DNA from: Carex sylvatica
Lineage: Eukaryota > Streptophyta > Magnoliopsida > Poales > Cyperaceae
Direction: 5' to 3'
DNA: 64,000 nucleotides
Assembly: GCA_964058845.1 (NCBI GenBank)
Contig: CAXKVR010000019.1
Location: 248,001-312,000, forward strand
The stretch's first letter is position 1. Each line of letters starts with the position of its first letter. Below are positions 55,478-64,000 of this stretch, one piece after another. The translations under genes and the position numbers were made by a program. The notes below the pieces were generated by a model that worked only from the letters and a program-made list of their open reading frames with translations, had not been told where the DNA came from and did no database searches.

Positions 55478-56140
55478 CAGTGGCGGAGCCAACTTAATCC
55501 AGGGGTAGGCAGTCGCCTACCCCTGAATTTTGGAATACGGTATCAAGTTTGTATATATTTAGTTCGGATTTGAATTTTGTCTATGGATTTGGGTTTTATC
55601 TATTTTTGGATTTGAGTTTTGTCTACTCCTGACTGAGTCAAAGTTCTCGATTAGTGAAATTGACCGAGTCGTCGTTACAAATTTTGTAGTCTTAATTTCA
55701 TCAATCTATTTTGAAATATACTGACAAGAGAAAGGTGATTAATAATGGTATGATAGTGAAACCACAGTAAACATATTTTTTTTTAAAAGAAATATACTAA
55801 AATGTTTTATAAGATAATATACTGAAATTTAATATAATGCATTAAATTATTTTTATTAGGTTTAATTATTCAAAATGGACTGAATTTCAATAGAACAGTT
55901 TTGTGAACTATGCTTCAAAGTGAAATTTAATACTTCAATATTTCATATTTATTTTTTTATCTTAATAATTTTTTGAAAAAATCGAGTTTTCGATCTAATT
56001 CAGTTGATTTATACCGATTTTCTCGATTTCAATTCATGGTCAATTACCAATTCCGCTTCCAATGAAAATTATTTAATAATTTAAATAAAATAATAATTAT
56101 TATTTTTGCCTACCTGATGAAAATTCTAGCTACGCCACTG
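55478..56140. mobile_element. 663-bp hAT-type non-autonomous element (CAGTGGCGGA family)
   Basis: Ends CAGTGGCGGAGCCAAC and the complement of CAGTGGCGTAGCTAG, with TATATATA octamers on both sides (55470-55477 and 56141-56148; low complexity). AGGCAGTCGCCTACCCCTG lies near the left end. No coding frame. Confidence 0.75.
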
Positions 56141-56441
56141 TATATATATATATATTTTTTTTCTCGTCGAATGAAATCAGCAGCCATTATTTTTTTAATT
56201 GATTGGAAGATAAAATGTTGATATTATCAGCGTTTTTGTTTCCAGTATGAAAATGAGCAGTATGCTATTTTCATAAATTGATCATTCATTATTACTCCAT
56301 GAGTTTAAATAATTTCTCTTAACGCCATAAAAATAAAAAAATAAAAAATGGGGCCCATCCGGATGAGTATGCTTTTTCGTCATTTCCTCCCAATCGAAGG
56401 AGTTTCCCGTGATTTTCCTTTCATAATGGACAAAAGGTGAC

Positions 56442-56617
56442 GAACTCAAATCCTCTGCTTTCCTGGGTGCAGGAATTTTCTGCTTTCTCAATCACTGTGC
56501 ATAAAGTTGGTCACTGTTAAAGAGAGTCGATCACTGTTTATTTTTGAATTGGGCCCACATGCAGTGACTCTAGGGACAGAAAATTTCTGCCCCCAAGAGG
56601 GCAGAGAATTCGATTTC
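56442..56617. mobile_element. 176-bp foldback MULE MITE (GAATCGAATCTCC family)
   Basis: Ends GAACTCAAATCCTCTGC and the complement of GAAATCGAATTCTCTGCCC. GCAGGAATTTTCTGC pairs with GACAGAAAATTTCTGC. Flanks AAAGGTGAC and AAAGACGAC match at 7 of 9. Confidence 0.7.
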
Positions 56618-56643
56618 AAAGACGACAATGAAGTTTGTATGGT

Positions 56644-56968
56644 CCGAAATTTTTATTTGTAGCAAAAAAAATAAAAATAAATCAAAACATTCTTAGATTT
56701 GAGGGATTTCCATATTTATCCGAGCCACACAGCTAATTTGCGGCCCATTTATGGGGACCGTAGATTGGCTTAGAGGTCCTCCAAAAACACAAAAAATGTA
56801 CTGTAATATTGAATATATTTAAGTTTTGGAGACCTCTAAGCCAATTTGCGGTCCTCCATAAATGAATCGCAGATTGATTGTGCGGTCTGAAAAAATGTGA
56901 AAATCCCTATAATCTAGAGTGTTTTGTTTTTTGGTTTTTTTTGGTTATGCTATAAATAAAAATTTCGG
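56644..56968. mobile_element. 325-bp foldback MULE MITE (CCGAAATTTTT family), copy 2
   Basis: Ends CCGAAATTTTTATTTGTAGC and the complement of CCGAAATTTTTATTTATAGC. Flanks TTGTATGGT (56635-56643) and TTGTGTGGT (56969-56977) match at 8 of 9. Central arms are GACCTCTAAGCCAATTTGCGG and its near complement. Confidence 0.85.
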
Positions 56969-57459
56969 TTGTGTGGTAATTGGGGTTGTGAGATAATTTA
57001 GGAGATATGTAACACAGCTAGAAGGAATCTTCTGCATCGTAAATTTGTAACAGAGAGAAAAATAGTTTTGATATTAATAAAAAAAAAAAAAAAATGAAGA
57101 TACCACATGCATACTAAATACTAAGCGGAACCTACAGAAACAGGATTCTAATTGATTCGTCACAGAACAAAAAATGTCCGTAACTGTCACGGAGTCACAA
57201 ATTCATAATGAGAATAAAATAAATCATACAAGTTTGACAAACGATCCAGTATTCATTATATTATCTTCCTTTTTGTGTTTTGATGCATTAATTTTCATGT
57301 AGCATAGTGACAGGTTTAATTAAAAAAGCAGATAGTGGTGGGGTAATGGGACCTAAAAGCCAAGATAATATCTTATCAAAGGGACCACCACTGGGCCCCA
57401 CTTGATTTACCTAATCCAATCCTGGATGTCTGGAGCGAAACTTGAACGGTACACAAGTG

Positions 57460-57687
57460 GAATTCGCATCCTCTGCATTAACTAAAAGGGAATCTTTTGA
57501 GTTAATGAATTTTAATTATTCGATATGTTTGGTGATTTGTGCAGACTAAATTTGCATAAATCTGCATTAATATTAAAGACTTCTTATATTATGAGCAAAA
57601 GTCAAATTGACTCTGTTTAAAATTAGACGATTGAGATTTATTAACTCAAAAGATTTCTTTTTGAGTTAATGCAGAGGATATGCATTC
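57460..57687. mobile_element. GAATTCGTATCCTCTGC-family MULE MITE, copy F
   Basis: Ends GAATTCGCATCCTCTGCATT and the complement of GAATGCATATCCTCTGCATT. Flanks ACACAAGTG and CCAGAAGTG match at 7 of 9. Confidence 0.82.
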
Positions 57688-57807
57688 CCAGAAGTGATCG
57701 AGTGATCATACCACATTAGAAAACGACTTTTTTTTTTATGAGGGACATCAGAAAACGACTTGCTACAATAGGCAATAGCTATGTCATTGCTAATACGTGG
57801 AACTTGG

Positions 57808-57988
57808 GGGAAGAAAATCTACTGCAATCTTGTAGGATTGCAGGGTTCTACGATTTTAATTTCAATCCTTCATTTATTAGATTGTACGAATCTTAAAAAA
57901 AAAAAGAATTTTTGTGCACAGATCTCAAAATATATAAACATTTGAAATTGAAATCACAGAGTCCTAGGATCGCAGCAGATTTATTTCC
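57808..57988. mobile_element. 181-bp MULE-type MITE (GGAAATAAATC family)
   Basis: Ends GGGAAGAAAATCTACTGC and the complement of GGAAATAAATCTGCTGC, flanked by the perfect 9-bp repeat GGAACTTGG (57799-57807 and 57989-57997). Confidence 0.85.
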
Positions 57989-57997
57989 GGAACTTGG

Positions 57998-58742
57998 GTA
58001 TGGTCTATTTCAAGTTCAACATTTCTCTCGATGAAATCGAAATAAATAATTTAAATCATCCTATCATTTCTTTTTTCTTGTAAAATTGTGCTTTGCTTTC
58101 TTTCCAAATTTCAATAATAATTTTTTGATGTTCACTGCCGAACCATATAAAAAAAACGCTGCATCCGTCAACTCAAATTAATCAAAAAAAAAAAAAAAAA
58201 ACTTTCTTATCAGACGCAAGCACAAGATAATAAAGTCTTTGAATTAGTCGATAATTTCTGAGGGGAAAGGTACGTTATGTATTTTTACTATAAGTCATAC
58301 ATCTTACTAGTTATCACGATTGGTGTCACATTACTTATTCTATTATATTCTGATTACCGAGCACGCCTCAGTGCTCACTTGTTACACCCCCCTTTGTGCA
58401 TACTTTAACCCAAACCAATAGGTTAGCCTTGATATTAGTTCCTCCTGTGCTAATTTACCAAACCAATGCATGCTAGCCAATTAAATGCATGGATTTCTTT
58501 TACAGCATTTAAATCAACCACTGGAAGAGATTCTAATATAGTAATTGATCAAACCATCAGTCCCACCTACCAAGTAGTGACCAAGATAATGTCTTAAATA
58601 TAATAAAATGCACTTGGCAAATCACAACAACAAGCACCGAATTCTGGGTCCCTCTGAAATGCAACCATCTTATTTAATAAGTTGATCCTTTATTAATAGG
58701 ACTGACTTGATTATTTTTGTATGTTCAATTACTTTGGTAGGT
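57998..58742. other. Intergenic DNA downstream of the carrier gene
   Basis: A poly(A) run at 58183-58200 may mark an old retroposon end. No gene seen. Confidence 0.4.
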
Positions 58743-58918
58743 TCTGGTACCATAACTATGTATGATTCATTATAACAGAAACCAAACTATACAAAATTCT
58801 AGGGATATTTCATTAGTTGCAAACCATAGCTCTGGTACCATAACTATGTATATGATTCATTATAACAGTAACCAAACTACACAAAATTCTAGGGATATTT
58901 CATTAGTTGCAAACCACG
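58743..58918. repeat. Tandem direct duplication, two 88-bp units
   Basis: TCTGGTACCATAACTATGTA through CATTAGTTGCAAACCA occurs at 58743 and 58831 with only a few differences, just downstream of the carrier gene. Confidence 0.88.
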
Positions 58919-58978
58919 ATTCCTTTTACCAAACAAAGCTAAGGTATAACCGAATAACCAAAAAGAAGAAAATCCTAC

Positions 58979-58984
58979 TTTATT
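58979..58984 (-). terminator. Candidate poly(A) signal of the carrier gene
   Basis: AATAAA on the - strand about 29 nt past the stop codon. This is close for a plant signal, so others further on may be used. Confidence 0.35.
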
Positions 58985-59012
58985 AAATTTAGCAACTAAT
59001 CCAAACGAAAAG

Positions 59013-60386
59013 TTACCCATTTTCATTCAAATCTTGTTTTGCTGACAACCTCTTAACAAACTCATAGGTTGTAATCATGGTCGCAGCCGACAGGGACATG
59101 GAGGCCCATCTCGGCCCCAGACCTCTAAAACAAGCACACAAACCCCCCTCTTTAAGCAACCCTTTAACCGTCATCCCCATCGAACCATTACAATCCATCA
59201 CCTGCATCCTCGTCTTGATTGTATCCAATGGCATTGTGACTACAGCAGCAGCACCGCCAGCCATTGCTGCACTCAATCCCTGTACCGCCATTACTGACCT
59301 GTAATCGCTGTTATCATACCCAAATAGTTGCCAGATGAGCCGTTGCGACACAGAATAACTGGCCCACCAGACAGCATTAGATGGTGCGTATGTCAGAATT
59401 GATACACCAAAACCACGGTACAATCCATTTAAACCTTCATATTTGACAATTTTTTTTAATGCGTCAACACCGCCAAGGTACTTGTGTTTGTGTATCATGA
59501 GGCGTTGAGAGATGACGTCAACTGGAGTCCACACAAGTTGTGCAGCAATGGCAGCAGAGACGCCACCTGCAGCAGAAGCTGTGGTGGATGCAGCCGGCTC
59601 GGGAAGTCCCAAGCGGAGGGCAGCAGTCCCCACAGCTGACTTGGTTGATTCAAGAGCTGCCATGTAGAGAGCACGGGCTGGAACTGTGCCAGCGAGGGAG
59701 GTTCCAAAGCCACGGTAAAAGCCACGTGGACCATCTGTGCGAAAGATCTGGGCTGCTGTTAGAAGGGGCCGTGGCTGTTGGGAATGTTGTGGTACCTGTG
59801 GAATTGAGAAAGATAAATGCATACAATTAATACATTGTCTTTCAGACTGATCAATTGAGAAAGAATCAGGTTTCATTTGATAATATGTGAAGGAAGCAAG
59901 CATAAAGGTCTAAATCAATGTTCAGCTAGAATAAGAATTTATTCTGCCCCAACTCCCAAGTAAAGCATTCCATTAAGCTGGATAGCTAGAGCACCCTTTC
60001 TCTAAGAATAATTCCAGATGACAGAATAATCAGGGTTTCATATAAAGACCCTTGTGTTGGCTTGTTAAATATCAATTCCCAAACAAAGGTTAAACCTCAG
60101 AACTACAAGCAAGAATATTGCCAAATTGATCATGTAGAAAAAATATATCCTTATAAAAATTGGAATATGTAATAACCTGAAGGTGTGTTTTTAAAACTAC
60201 AGCTGGATATAAGGCGGCCGATACACCGGAAAATAGCGCAGCGCCAAGGACGAAGAACCTGGATTTATCTAGCATCTCCCAGCTTACTTCCGCCGGTAAG
60301 GATCCAGCAGTTTCATGGGTGGAGGCGCCGCCTTCTCTGCGGCCCCGCATACACGCTATCTCTTGCTTCGCCGCTGTCAAACTCAT
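59013..60386 (-). CDS. Mitochondrial carrier family protein (SLC25A44-like plant branch)
   Basis: Two exons, 60177-60386 and 59013-59795, join in phase 0 (CTTCAG/GTTATT and CCACAG/GTACCA) to give 330 residues, a normal carrier length. Three repeats are visible. Repeat 1: MLDKSRFFVLGAALFSGVSA and PAVVLK at 61-66. Repeat 2: PVDVISQR at 161-168, followed by GLNGLYRGFG. Repeat 3: PLDTIKTR at 259-266. The acidic residue of the first PxDxxK motif is Val, as I recall for plant SLC25A44-like proteins (At1g72820/At5g26200 type). Carriers exchange metabolites across the inner mitochondrial membrane. Human SLC25A44 imports branched-chain amino acids, but the substrate of the plant branch is not established, so I leave it open. 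The exon-2 frame could be extended 5' to 59903, but that part is intron. Intact. Confidence 0.88.
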
Positions 60387-60560
60387 TCCACGATCTTCCT
60401 TTCTATCTCGCTATATGTACAAGAAACTTTAATACGCTGCGTATATGTACAGATATCTTGGTTCTACCAGATCTGAGATCCTAATTGGTTCAGTATATAT
60501 ACAGTTGAAAGAGAAAGGATGTGACTTAGATCGGAGGAAACATCTCACGGGAAGAGTGCG
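60387..60560 (-). promoter_or_regulatory. Promoter and 5' leader of the carrier gene
   Basis: Upstream on the - strand there is a TATATATAC stretch near 60494-60502 about 110 bp before the ATG. It is a possible TATA box; weak evidence. Confidence 0.3.
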
Positions 60561-60829
60561 GGAGAGTGAAAGATTCCGACATGAGGTTTTCCGGCGGTAA
60601 CATCGCCGGAGAAGATGGCCGGATTAAGTGTCCAAATTTTGGTTTACAGCTAGGGTTTTACAGCCGAACTAAGGAGAGTCAGAGCAGGACAGTGAACACT
60701 GAGAGCGAACTTTGGATATGGGGAGGGTTCATAAGAAATTATAGGGTGTCTGATTTGTCGTTTCTTACCTACACGTGTCCGTTGCCCGGTTGTGGGCGGG
60801 GACAAAGAGGGATAAACAATATCTGAATG

Positions 60830-62396
60830 GATTTGGTGTATAGATAACTCTGCATTAAGATATCTAGATACGTTTTCTTTTTTCTTTAATAAAAGTAAGT
60901 AATACAGTGAACGTTTTATTATTTTAGATTTTTGCTCAAAACATTTATTAAGGTAAGTTGCTAAAAATAAATTGTAATAATTTACTTTATATATTAGCTG
61001 TTAGATACGATTTGAACCTCAAATATCAAAATATATAAGTTTTGAAAGCTTCAAATAATGTATAAGTTATGACATAAATATATTAAATAAATTTTCTACA
61101 CTAATTTTCAAAAATTAATATTCCAATGGACTATCCAACTATTCAAGTCATATCCAATGCTCTTTTGGCAGTTGTTTTTTAACACCCATCTATTTTTGGC
61201 GACATATACATATATGGTTAAAGTACATGATCACTGAAATTAGAAGGATAATCCATGAGTCATTGTTAAGTCATTTATTTCCTAATATAATGTTCTAAGT
61301 TACTTTTTTAATAAAATATTTATATCATATTGAATGATTGATTGCACAATATTTAGACTTGCTTTTAATATTGTAATAGGTAGACAATTTTATCCCTAAA
61401 TTAGTTTCTCTATCTAGATGTTATTTATTTCTTTTTAATTAACAAACTTTAGAAGATCATTTTTTTAATTTGTTGTCCTCCTTCCTGTTCTCCTCCCCGA
61501 CAAAATAAATAATTTACTATAAAAATAAATGGAAATATTGTAAGTCTCATTATGTTTTTAAATTTATTTGGACTAATTTTTGTTAATAGTATATTAATTT
61601 AAATAAATACTTAAAAGAAGTATATTTTAAGTCTACTTTAAGTCTCATTATTTTCAATCAAACAAATTTACCATCTAAAATATGTTAAAAAAAATTACAT
61701 TTGTGATCTTATAGCAATAGAATAGACAGTTGATGTTGGTTGAAAGAAAAAAAATACATAACTCTTTAATTAATTAATTTCACTATATCATACAATTAAT
61801 ATATATATTTCTTCATTATTACCATTTTACCAAACAAGTATTGATTAAAATAACATCAATCCAGAGCTTATTTTACGAATTTATATTATATAGTAATGTA
61901 AAGAGGATTTATTGTAGCATTTCTGTCAAAGTGTTATATGCCTTGGTAAATTAATTTGTTCTCTTGTGATTTTTTTTAAGTAATTAGTACATTAATTTGA
62001 AGTATGCAGGTTTCCAATTAATTTATAACGATATAACAAGTAGAGTTTTTTTTATTTATAACGATATAACAATTAATTTATAACGATATAACAATTAATT
62101 TATAACAATATAACAATTAATTTATAACGATATATCAATTTCAAATCACACAAAAAAAAATCTTTGAGCACAACGAAATATTATTTCTAGTTTGATTTAT
62201 TGGTTACGACTTACGAGTACAGAGAATGATTTACTTCAAGTAACAAATGTATAAAAGAATTATTTGTTTTTATTATATTGGAATCTAAGAAAGTTAATAT
62301 TATATATTAATAGATAGGAAAACAAATTCAACGCTTGGAGAAATAAATAGAGGCAAAATTGTCTATCCATTAAAAAAGAATTATGCAGTGTTCTGT
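60830..62396. other. AT-rich DNA with homology to the 50606-51309 element
   Basis: The part from about 61380 to 62400 shares phrases with 50670-51300 (GACAATTTTATCCCT, TTTTTAATTAACAA, AAAATTGTCTATCCA-type). Short ATTTATAACGATATAACAATTA repeats occur at 62025-62130, about four copies. No gene. Confidence 0.4.
62022..62133. repeat. Short tandem repeat, ~26-bp unit
   Basis: AATTTATAACGATATAACAA-type units repeat four to five times. Confidence 0.7.
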
Positions 62397-62405
62397 TATA
62401 GGGTG

Positions 62406-62584
62406 GTATTCATATCCTCTGAGATATCTCAAATTTTGCGTGACTTTTTGGAAAATCTAAACCGTTGAAATACAGTATTCACGAATCTCGAAGCTCAATA
62501 GTACTGGGCCCCTGCGCTACCCCCGAATAGGCACCGGACACGTCGGTCACGTAAAAGTTGAGATATCTCAGAAGATACGCACTC
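62406..62584. mobile_element. 179-bp MULE MITE with GATATCTC arms
   Basis: Ends GTATTCATATCCTCTGAGAT and the complement of GAGTGCGTATCTTCTGAGAT. Arms continue as ATCTCAAxTTTTxCGTGAC on both sides. It is flanked by the perfect 9-bp repeat TATAGGGTG (62397-62405 and 62585-62593). The termini resemble the GAATTCGTATCCTCTGC family but the interior is different. It is inserted in the right end of an older element whose end AATATCAGCACC follows at 62605. Confidence 0.88.
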
Positions 62585-62593
62585 TATAGGGTG

Positions 62594-63910
62594 GTGGTGC
62601 GAATATCAGCACCTGTATTTCTGCGTGCTCACTGATTTTCTCCGTGATCGTATTCGTAGTTGATTTCTCGTTGACGGTTACAGTAGGTGACGCGAATCCA
62701 CCGTTCCGCTTTGTCAGAACTCTATCGGTTACAGTGCGCTCGCAACCGGCTTCTCCAGGTCACTCTGCTACTCTACATTCACGCAAATGTTCTACGCTAT
62801 ATTACATTGTCTGGATTGTTAGGTTCGTGATAGGACAGAGGGCCTTTTAGTGCCCAATTGTAGAACTTATTGTTCGCATATAGAAAATTTCATGAAAAAT
62901 AAAAGAAATTAGTGGGCAGTACTTGGTTAGTTCAGTGGGCTGTCGCCCATTGGGTGCGAGGGGCAACGGTGGGCTAAGGCCCACAATATTAGATCAGATC
63001 GAACAATTCCTGGCCGTTGGATTGGTTGATAAATACGCTGAAGACTATGAGCTGCACAAAAAGCTCGTGGTTTGTGATTCGAAACAAATCAAATCAGTTT
63101 AGTTCTGAAATGAATCAAGTTCATTTGGTTTAAAATTGGTTTGAATAAAATTCGAACTGAGTCTTATTCTTTTCGAAACTCTTCTTTTTAGTTATAAACT
63201 CTGTTTCAATTTCGAATCAGTTCGGTTCAAAACTTATTCGAATTGTACCAAATCAAACTTGAACTCTTCTTTTCAATTTGAAATTCTGCTTCAATTTTAA
63301 ACTAGTTCAGTTCGTAATTGATTCAAACTCAAACTGAGTTAAGTTCAATTCAATTTGACAGTCCTATATGAAGACGGTATTGTTTCAAGAGGATAGTTCA
63401 AAACTTCAAATACATAGTTTGTTTTATTTTTAAGACTAAAGTAACTTAAAATTTAAAAATATAAATGTTAAAATAAAATAAAATATCATTTATATTATTT
63501 TTTCTATATAAAAATAAAACATCGTGACATTTTAATTTTATTTTATTAGTATTTAATATTTATAAAAATACAGCAATGTAAATAAATTTTGAACATAAAT
63601 ATTCAACTTATAAATTCATACAAAACTAAAATCTTTAAGTGATATTTTTCTTATATGCATATGAAAAAAAATGTAAACAACATCTAATGTTTTATCTTGA
63701 CCTATAAATAAAAAAAATTATTATTAGAAATTTTAAAATAAAAAGCACGATAAAGATACAAAAATAAAAAATATTTGAACCTTTAATTGTGCGACAAAAG
63801 ATTGATAACTGGGGCAAGTTCTTCTGTAGTATTGGACGGTGGGTCTCACTAGTTTCAAATTTTGTCAAAGTCGGTGTCAATTCGGAATGGCGCAGAGCTG
63901 CAGGGGCAGT
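62594..63910. other. Intergenic DNA with hAT-like relics
   Basis: A short + frame at 62644-62850 lacks recognisable motifs. 63060-63366 is dense in GTTCAATTT/AAATTGAAC-like phrases and ends CAATTTGACAGTCCTA, resembling a hAT terminus (TAGGACTGTCAAATTG on -). The left end is not clear. Confidence 0.4.
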
Positions 63911-63924
63911 ATGCGATGCTTTGA

Positions 63925-64000
63925 GATTCGTGTAGAGTTAAATTAACGGTTTGAATCCGTTAATTGTAAAAGATTCCCTTTTCATATAATGCATTGGATG
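63925..64000. mobile_element. Window-edge fragment resembling the GAATTCGTATCCTCTGC family
   Basis: AAAGATTCCCTTTTCATATAATGCATTGGATG at the end of the window (split here: AAAGATTCCCTTTT and ATAATGCATTGGATG) is similar to the right arm of that MITE family. The element would continue past 64000. Confidence 0.35.

Noticed and set aside
59796..59903. N-terminal extension of the carrier exon 2 frame
   Set aside because: It lies upstream of a good 3' splice site and does not resemble carriers; exon 1 at 60177-60386 supplies the conserved N-terminus.
60566..60826. 86-codon + strand frame upstream of the carrier
   Set aside because: No recognisable motif; it overlaps the carrier promoter region on the other strand and has no splice or family support.

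Overview
The window is AT-rich nuclear DNA from a flowering plant, most likely a eudicot. The evidence is plant-type genes with short introns, an Au-type SINE, and many hAT and Mutator-like (MULE) elements. I cannot name the species. Only three intact protein-coding genes are supported. They are a single-exon BIG GRAIN 1-like gene (+ strand, 33804-34733), a ten-exon omega-amidase (nitrilase-like) gene (- strand, 43985-48852), and a two-exon mitochondrial carrier gene of the SLC25A44-like plant branch (- strand, 59013-60386). A fourth candidate is an orphan terminal exon on the - strand at 3902-4038. The three genes do not form a pathway, and most of the window is repeats.

Region 4642-12512 is the most interesting part. 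A MULE (4651-12503) is bounded by terminal inverted repeats and a 9-bp target duplication with one mismatch. It carries two convergent genes: a plant mobile domain (PMD) gene on + and the N-terminal part of a MuDR-like transposase on -. Both lose their 3' ends at one junction near 10541-10556, so the element is internally deleted. A complete but decayed hAT element (6680-10448) sits inside the PMD reading frame, with a perfect 8-bp duplication. The order of events can be read: MULE insertion, hAT insertion, then decay by stops and frameshifts. The internal deletion is not ordered relative to the hAT insertion.

The rest holds many small non-autonomous elements whose ends I could place by target duplications. 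At least eight MULE-type families have 9-bp duplications, several of them long foldbacks, and a hAT-type family with CAGTGGCGGA-like ends has 8-bp duplications. There is also a 2.7-kb probable solo LTR (19534-22241) with tandem dyad repeats, a tandem pair of tRNA-derived SINEs (35552-35868), a 5'-truncated Au SINE in an omega-amidase intron, a short poly(A) retroposon, and a ten-copy 200-bp tandem array (51750-53847).

Gene by gene: the BIG GRAIN 1-like protein belongs to a family tied to auxin transport and organ size. The omega-amidase repairs the alpha-keto omega-amides glutamine and asparagine leave after transamination. The carrier belongs to a mitochondrial inner-membrane family. MITEs lie close to two of them: one ends 93 bp upstream of the omega-amidase ATG, and others lie downstream of the carrier.
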